Positions 1-3,396 of a stretch of 5,598 bases of DNA are shown here, piece by piece. The stretch covers positions 1-5,598 of the forward strand of contig JAKCAB010000230.1 in the NCBI GenBank assembly GCA_021839785.1, written 5' to 3'. The notes below the pieces were generated by a model that was not told the DNA's origin, ran no database searches, and saw only the letters and a program-made list of their open reading frames with translations. Both the position numbers and the translations under genes were made by a program. The DNA comes from a bacterium. Lineage in GTDB: Bacteria > Verrucomicrobiota > Verrucomicrobiae > Limisphaerales > J093. The stretch's first letter is position 1. The number at the start of each line of letters is the position of its first letter.

Positions 1-2
1 AC

Positions 3-92
3 CGCGTGGCGATCACCTACGAGGCCGAGGCCGAGGAAAAGACCAGCGAAACGGTCATCCGAAAAATCTTCGATGAACTGCCGGTGCCTTGA
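3..92 (+). CDS. MoxR-family AAA+ ATPase, C-terminal end (partial)
   Basis: The reading frame is open from the window edge and ends at TGA 90-92, giving 29 residues that begin RVAITYEAEAEEKTSE and end DELPVP. The pattern T-Y-E-A-E-A-E followed by T-S-E, a short helix and a final V-P is the usual C-terminus of MoxR ATPases encoded next to DUF58 and VWA genes. The Walker and sensor motifs lie outside the window. MoxR proteins are cytoplasmic hexameric ATPases thought to act as chaperones or remodelling factors with VWA-domain partners, and such partners follow here on the same strand. In the ancestral layout the DUF58 gene would start 51 bp downstream. In this sequence that position holds only an orphan DUF58 start. 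Identification rests on a short tail plus gene order. Confidence 0.8.
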   Translation, partial: RVAITYEAEAEEKTSETVIRKIFDELPVP

Positions 93-143
93 GCCCACAG
101 ACTGACGCCATTTAGGCCAGCCCCCGGGCCAAGATCCTGTGGC
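93..143 (+). other. moxR-DUF58 spacer
   Basis: These 51 bp separate the moxR stop from the orphan DUF58 start. CCACAG (95-100) and CTGTGG (137-142) form a 6-bp inverted repeat around a 36-nt loop that contains CCCGGG. There is no T-tract, so it is not a recognisable intrinsic terminator, and no clear Shine-Dalgarno precedes the ATG at 144. It probably represents the original intergenic spacer of the operon. Confidence 0.4.
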
Positions 144-220
144 ATGATCCCCCGCGAAATCCTCAAAAAGATCCGCCTGATCGAGCTGCGCACGAACCGG
201 CTCGTGAGCGAAACGCTCGC
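142..220 (+). repeat. 79-bp direct repeat, copy 1 (upstream of TA module)
   Basis: This segment matches 801-879 at 76 of 79 positions with no gaps, at an offset of 659 bp. It covers the two bases before the ATG and the first 25 codons plus two bases of the DUF58 gene. The three differences (A/G, G/C and A/G) change Lys, Thr and Glu codons only at the third base and are silent. Similarity stops sharply after 220, 7 bp before the toxin stop codon. The right edge coincides with the base of a hairpin (204-220). Confidence 0.95.
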
Positions 221-221
221 G
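144..221 (+). pseudogene. Orphan 5' fragment of the DUF58 gene (first 26 codons)
   Basis: An ATG at 144 begins 26 codons that translate exactly as the N-terminus of the intact DUF58 protein at 803 (MIPREILKKI, then RLIELRTNRLVSETLA). After codon 26 the frame leaves DUF58 and runs antisense through the toxin and antitoxin genes without a stop until TGA 804-806. That stop overlaps the ATG of the intact gene. The fragment lies 51 bp after moxR, the normal position for the gene, so it is most simply the original start, displaced by insertion. It is unlikely to make a functional product. A chimeric 220-residue polypeptide is possible in principle but has no recognisable domain beyond residue 26. 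Confidence 0.85.
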
Positions 222-227
222 GTAGCA

Positions 228-536
228 TCACTTCAGTCGCCGGCGCAGTTCCGCCGGATTCCGCGCACCATGCCAGATCGCCAGGACTTTGACCTCGCGG
301 TGCTCTGTGTTGATGGTGAAGTAAACCGCGTGGGGCCACGGCGGCGGCACTTTGGCCTTGCGCGTCAGGCGTGTGTAGAGCCGGAAACGTTCCGGGTTAT
401 GCGCCAGTGTTTGCAGAAACGACCGCAGCGCATCGTCGAACCGAAGCCCCACCCCGTACTCGCGGTGTTCATACCAGTCCACCGCTTCGTTCCACTCCCG
501 TTTGGCCTCGGCCTCGGCAATGACTTTGAACGTCAT
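228..536 (-). CDS. RelE/ParE-family toxin of a type II TA module
   Basis: This 102-residue protein fits the usual size and pattern of the ParE/RelE superfamily (PF05016-type 'plasmid stabilisation' toxins). The N-terminal strand MTFKVI is followed by an acidic helix with the family signature E-A-V-D-W-Y-E (residues 17-23), then G-x-G-L-R-F (28-33) and a helix ending in N-P-E-R-F (47-51). The C-terminal strand reads VKVLAIWHGARNP (82-94), close to the family V-L-A-v-x-H-x-x-R-x-P ending, where the His and Arg are typically conserved. Its ATG overlaps the antitoxin stop by four bases (ATGA), so translation is probably coupled to the antitoxin. ParE members poison gyrase and RelE members cleave mRNA at the ribosome. 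The sequence alone does not settle which applies. It lies antisense to the surrounding operon, and its stop is 7 bp from the end of repeat copy 1. Confidence 0.88.
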   Translation of the reverse strand: MTFKVIAEAEAKREWNEAVDWYEHREYGVGLRFDDALRSFLQTLAHNPERFRLYTRLTRKAKVPPPWPHAVYFTINTEHREVKVLAIWHGARNPAELRRRLK

Positions 537-763
537 TTGGGGGCGAGGAGACGCTTTCTGATTTCAGCGGAGACTTCTTCAATCGGCGTGCCCCGTCCGG
601 GATTCCTCAGCGCGTCCTCGGCCCGTCGATCCAGTTCGGCGGCTTGTTCCAGCGTGAGATCATCGTCGAGGTCACCAAATTCCAATTCGATGGTCTCGAC
701 TAATTCGCGCCGTTCCGCTTCGGGCATCCGGCGCAGTTCTTCCAGAATTTCCGCCGCACTCAT
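533..763 (-). CDS. Antitoxin, putative addiction-module component (PF09720-like)
   Basis: This 76-residue acidic protein begins MSAAEILEELRRMPEAERRE and resembles the small antitoxins paired with ParE/RelE toxins. Residues 14-23 (P-E-A-E-R-R-E-L-V-E) match the family's helix before the L-V-E segment. Residues 43-67 (ELDRRAEDALRNPGRG, then T-P-I-E-E-V) match the characteristic E-L-D-R-R ... P-x-x-G-x-x-x-E-E-V C-terminal motif, where Trp is more usual than Ile. The frame stays open far upstream, but any earlier start would lie antisense inside DUF58. The ATG at 763 gives the normal family length. The stop overlaps the toxin start (ATGA). Antitoxins of this kind normally neutralise the toxin and, with it, repress their own promoter. 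That promoter would lie in the 39 bp before DUF58 or inside its first codons. Confidence 0.85.
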   Translation of the reverse strand: MSAAEILEELRRMPEAERRELVETIELEFGDLDDDLTLEQAAELDRRAEDALRNPGRGTPIEEVSAEIRKRLLAPK

Positions 764-770
764 GGGACCG

Positions 771-798
771 AACTTAGTCAGCGGTGAACCTTTGGCAA
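771..798 (-). promoter_or_regulatory. Possible sigma70-like promoter of the TA module
   Basis: On the - strand, TTGCCA (798-793) is followed after 16 bp by TAAGTT (776-771), about 7 bp before the antitoxin ATG. The -35 matches consensus at five of six positions, but the -10 matches only three of six. If real, the transcript would have a leader of only a few bases. The site lies between the antitoxin and DUF58 starts, so any repressor bound here could also affect expression of the downstream operon. Weak candidate. Confidence 0.2.
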
Positions 799-800
799 GC

Positions 801-879
801 GCATGATCCCCCGCGAAATCCTCAAGAAGATCCGCCTGATCGAGCTGCGCACCAACCGGCTCGTGAGCGAGACGCTCGC
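801..879 (+). repeat. 79-bp direct repeat, copy 2 (start of the intact DUF58 gene)
   Basis: This copy is the functional 5' end of DUF58 and matches 142-220 with three silent differences. Upstream of 801 the two copies differ. Downstream of 879 the sequence continues into the intact gene, where codon 26 is GCC rather than the GCG of copy 1, again silent. The same 7-bp stem, 3-nt loop hairpin (863-879, one G-T pair in the stem) closes the repeat. Recombination between the two copies would remove exactly 659 bp, including both TA genes, and restore a moxR-DUF58 junction with a 51-bp spacer. Confidence 0.95.
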
Positions 880-1759
880 CGGCCAGTACCACAGCGTCTT
901 CAAAGGGCAGGGGATGAACTTCGACGAGGTGCGCGAGTACCAGCCCGGCGACGACGTCCGCTCGATCGACTGGAACGTCACCGCGCGGATGAACCACCCG
1001 TACATCAAAAAATTCGTCGAGGAACGCGAGTTGACCGTGATGCTGATGGTGGATTTGAGCGGCTCCGGCCTGTTCGGTTCCGGCGAACAGTCGAAACGCG
1101 AACTTGCAGCCGAAATCGCCTCGGTGCTCGCCTTCTCCGCCATCCGCAACAACGACAAGGTCGGCCTCTTGCTCTTCACGGATGTCGTCGAGAAGTACAT
1201 CCCGCCCCGCAAAGGTCGCAGCCACGTCTTGCGTGTCATCCGCGACATCCTGTTTTACGAGCCGCGCCGGGCGGGCACGGATCTGAACCTGGCGCTCGAT
1301 TTCATTGGGCGCGTGTTGCCGCACCGCGCGATCGTGGCGGTCCTGTCGGACTTCCTCGGTCAGAGCGCGCCGACGCGCCGCGAAGTCGCCGCCCATTTGC
1401 GCCGCAGCGTGATTCTTTCCGAAACTTTGGGCCAGGCCTCGCTGACCGCCTTGCGCCAGGCCAACCGGCGACACGACGTCGTGGCGGTGCAGATCACCGA
1501 CCGCTTCGAACTGGTGCTGCCGGACCTGGGCTACCTGGTGCTCAAAGACGCCGAAACCGGCGAAGTGATCGAGATCAACACGGGCGACGACCGGCGGCGA
1601 CGTGCCTTTGGCGAGCGGCAGGCGGAGCGGCAGCGCGATTTGCGCCGGCTGTTTTCCGCGGCCGGCATCGATTCGGTCCAGGTGCGGACGGACCGGCCAT
1701 ACGCGGCCGAACTGGGCCGCTTCTTCGAAACTCGCGAGAAGCGGAGACGGCATGGTTAG
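803..1759 (+). CDS. DUF58 domain protein (VWA-like MoxR partner)
   Basis: This 318-residue protein carries the DUF58 signature REYQPGDDVRSIDWNVTAR at residues 44-62, preceded by the family's G-x-x-x-x-F-K-G-x-G segment (27-37). A VWA-like fold follows. D-L-S-G-S at 84-88 resembles a MIDAS metal site, with supporting Thr159 (A-G-T-D) and Asp183 (L-S-D-F). No membrane segment or signal peptide is visible, so it is probably cytoplasmic. The C-terminal residues 311-318 are very basic. The ATG at 803 lies inside repeat copy 2, and its N-terminus matches the copy after moxR, which supports this start. No Shine-Dalgarno is evident. DUF58 proteins are encoded next to MoxR ATPases and are presumed to link them to membrane VWA proteins. 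Between S-D-F-L-G (182-186) and R-R-H-D-V-V-A-V (222-229) the linker seems longer than usual and may contain an internal duplication. Confidence 0.9.
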   Translation: MIPREILKKIRLIELRTNRLVSETLAGQYHSVFKGQGMNFDEVREYQPGDDVRSIDWNVTARMNHPYIKKFVEERELTVMLMVDLSGSGLFGSGEQSKRELAAEIASVLAFSAIRNNDKVGLLLFTDVVEKYIPPRKGRSHVLRVIRDILFYEPRRAGTDLNLALDFIGRVLPHRAIVAVLSDFLGQSAPTRREVAAHLRRSVILSETLGQASLTALRQANRRHDVVAVQITDRFELVLPDLGYLVLKDAETGEVIEINTGDDRRRRAFGERQAERQRDLRRLFSAAGIDSVQVRTDRPYAAELGRFFETREKRRRHG

Positions 1760-1790
1760 CCTGGCAACCGCCCTCCTGGCCGTGATTTGA
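1752..1790 (+). other. 12-codon mini-ORF, in frame upstream of the DUF4381 gene
   Basis: ATG at 1752 overlaps the last 8 bases of DUF58 and encodes MVSLATALLAVI before TGA 1788-1790. Three bases later, in the same frame, comes the ATG of the DUF4381-like gene. The peptide is hydrophobic, like the core of a signal sequence. It may be a chance ORF, a short coupling leader, or the remnant of a longer N-terminus cut by a nonsense change. Confidence 0.3.
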
Positions 1791-1793
1791 AGC

Positions 1794-2399
1794 ATGACCA
1801 CCAACGCGCCAACTGTCCTCCTGCCGCCGGCCCAGCCGGTGGGCACGAATGCCCTGGCGGCGGCGGACATTCGCGACGTGAAGCCGCCGGTGGCCATTCC
1901 CTCGTGGTGGACGGCCGTGATCGGCATCGCCGTGGTGGCGGCGCTCGCGGCGGCGGCCGTTTACGCGTGGCGGCGTTATCGACGACAGCAGAAGCAACCT
2001 CCGCCCGCGATCGTGATTCCGCCTTACCGGCGCGCCTTGGAGCGCCTGCGCGCGGCGCTGGATATGATTCACAATCCGGAGCGCTTTTGCGTGGCGCTGT
2101 CCGACGCGGTGCGGGTGTACCTCGAGGAACGGTTCGACCTCCGCGCACCCGAGCGGACCACGGAGGAGTTCCTGGCTGAAATCCAGGCCAGCTCGCTGCT
2201 CTCCGAATTGCAGCAGCGATTGATGGGCGATTTTCTCACGCGCTGCGATCTGGTCAAATTCGCCCGCGCCGAGATGGGCGAACCGGAGTTGCGCGAGCTG
2301 TACGACGTGGCGGTGCGCCTCGTCGAGGAAACCGAACCGCTGTTGAACCCCCAGGCGGCGCCTGTCGTGTCCGCGGCGCCCCTTCCGACGACAGGTTGA
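1794..2399 (+). CDS. DUF4381-like single-pass membrane protein
   Basis: This 201-residue protein has an Ala/Pro-rich N-terminus ending A-A-D-I-R-D-V-K-P-P-V (22-33). A transmembrane helix follows at about 38-59, then a basic stop-transfer stretch (60-67, rich in Arg). The globular part reads N-P-E-R-F-C-V-A-L-S-D-A-V-R-V-Y-L-E-E-R-F (94-114), then A-P-E-R-T-T-E-E-F-L (118-127) and C-D-L-V-K-F-A-R (151-158). These blocks match what I recall of DUF4381 proteins encoded between DUF58 and VWA genes in verrucomicrobial Bat clusters. The basic residues after the helix suggest that the C-terminal domain faces the cytoplasm, where DUF58 and MoxR would be. The start at 1794 is the first in-frame ATG after a TGA. 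Its stop leaves one base before the next ATG, so the genes are probably co-translated. Function is unknown beyond membership of the complex. Confidence 0.8.
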   Translation: MTTNAPTVLLPPAQPVGTNALAAADIRDVKPPVAIPSWWTAVIGIAVVAALAAAAVYAWRRYRRQQKQPPPAIVIPPYRRALERLRAALDMIHNPERFCVALSDAVRVYLEERFDLRAPERTTEEFLAEIQASSLLSELQQRLMGDFLTRCDLVKFARAEMGEPELRELYDVAVRLVEETEPLLNPQAAPVVSAAPLPTTG

Positions 2400-2400
2400 T

Positions 2401-3396
2401 ATGCGGTTCGCCCATCCTTGGTTTCTGTTGTTGCTGCTGGCGCTGCCACTGCTCGCCTGGCTGAAAGGGCGGCGGGGCGGCCAGCCCGCGTTTCTCTATT
2501 CCTCGGTTCGGCTGGTGAAAGGCATGACCGGGATCACGCGGTCGCACGCCCGCGGATTTCTGGCCAAACTCCGCTGGCTGGCGCTGGCGCTTTTGATCGT
2601 GGGCCTGGCGCGGCCCCAGAGCGGGGAAGGCGAGGACAAAGTGCGCGCGAGCGGCGTGGACATCGTCGTGGCGCTGGATCTGTCCACGAGCATGATTTCC
2701 GAGGACTTCAAACTCGCGGGCCAGCGGGTCAACCGCCTCGTGGTCGCCAAGGACGTGTTGCGGGAGTTCATCCGCAAGCGCCCCAACGATCGCATTGGCC
2801 TGGTGGCCTTCGCGCGCTACCCGTACGTGGTGGCGCCGCCGACGCTCGACCATGACTTTGTGCTCGAACACGTGGACCGGCTCCAGATTGGCGCGGTGGA
2901 GGACGGCACGGCCATCGGTTCCGCGTTGACCGCGGCCGTGAACCGGTTGCGCGACATCCAGGGCAAGAGCAAAATCGTGATCTTGATGACCGACGGCCAG
3001 AACAACGCCGGCAAGGTGCCGCCGCTGACCGCCGCCGAAGCCGCGCAGGCGCTGGGGATCCGCGTCTATACCATCGGCGTGGGCACCCGCGGCAAGGCCC
3101 CGGTGCCATTTTTCGACGCGTTCGGGCAGAAGCTCTACCGTGAGGTGGACGTGGACATCGACGAGGACACCTTGCGGAAGATCGCCCAGCGGACTGGCGG
3201 CGCCTATTTCCGGGCCGACAGCACGGACACGCTGCGCGAAATCTACAGTCGGATCGACAAGCTGGAGCGCACCGAAGCCACGCTGAAGAAATACCGGTAT
3301 TACGCCGAGTTCTTCCCGCTGGTCGCCATGCCCGGGTGGGTGCTGTTGATGCTGGAAATCATTCTCAGCAACACGGTGTGGAGGCGGCTGCCATGA
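2401..3396 (+). CDS. VWA domain membrane protein, BatA-like
   Basis: This 331-residue protein has the BatA layout: two N-terminal membrane helices (about 7-21 and 56-72, the second ending L-A-R-P-Q), a VWA domain (about 86-285) and a C-terminal helix (about 304-322) followed by a short basic tail. The MIDAS residues are complete: D-L-S-T-S at 93-97, Thr170 in E-D-G-T-A-I-G, and Asp198 in M-T-D-G-Q. Residues 130-140 (DRIGLVAFARY) and 223-229 (Y-T-I-G-V-G-T) are further typical VWA strands. BatA-type proteins display a metal-dependent interaction domain at the membrane and are linked in Bacteroides and Leptospira to stress or aerotolerance loci. The mechanism is not established. The start follows the DUF4381 stop by one base without a clear Shine-Dalgarno. 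The stop overlaps the next gene by four bases. Confidence 0.9.
   Translation: MRFAHPWFLLLLLALPLLAWLKGRRGGQPAFLYSSVRLVKGMTGITRSHARGFLAKLRWLALALLIVGLARPQSGEGEDKVRASGVDIVVALDLSTSMISEDFKLAGQRVNRLVVAKDVLREFIRKRPNDRIGLVAFARYPYVVAPPTLDHDFVLEHVDRLQIGAVEDGTAIGSALTAAVNRLRDIQGKSKIVILMTDGQNNAGKVPPLTAAEAAQALGIRVYTIGVGTRGKAPVPFFDAFGQKLYREVDVDIDEDTLRKIAQRTGGAYFRADSTDTLREIYSRIDKLERTEATLKKYRYYAEFFPLVAMPGWVLLMLEIILSNTVWRRLP
3380..3384 (+). promoter_or_regulatory. Ribosome binding site deciding the start of the second VWA gene
   Basis: GGAGG lies 8 bases before ATG 3393 and inside the end of the BatA-like gene. It is the clearest Shine-Dalgarno seen at a start in this window. It supports 3393 over the upstream in-frame ATG at 3336, whose extra 19 residues are antiparsimonious overlap with the BatA-like gene and contain nothing domain-like. 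Confidence 0.7.

Noticed and set aside
93..143. Inverted repeat CCACAG/CTGTGG around a CCCGGG as a terminator or riboswitch.
   Set aside because: The stem is only 6 bp with a 36-nt loop and no T-tract, and no known riboswitch motif is recognisable in 51 bp.
142..879. Insertion sequence or transposon as the carrier of the TA module.
   Set aside because: No transposase or integrase gene, no terminal inverted repeats and no short target duplication are present. The only repeat is the 79-bp gene start.
784..1785. A 333-codon + strand frame overlapping DUF58 in another frame.
   Set aside because: It is a shadow frame rich in Arg, Pro and Ala with no motif. DUF58 in the other frame carries all the family signatures.
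764..1927. In-frame upstream extension of the antitoxin, giving a 464-residue protein.
   Set aside because: The extension runs antisense through DUF58 and has no recognisable domain. The ATG at 763 gives the normal antitoxin size.
3336..3392. Earlier in-frame ATG for the second VWA gene.
   Set aside because: It would overlap the BatA-like gene by 61 bases and lacks a ribosome site, while ATG 3393 has GGAGG at good spacing and an ATGA overlap.
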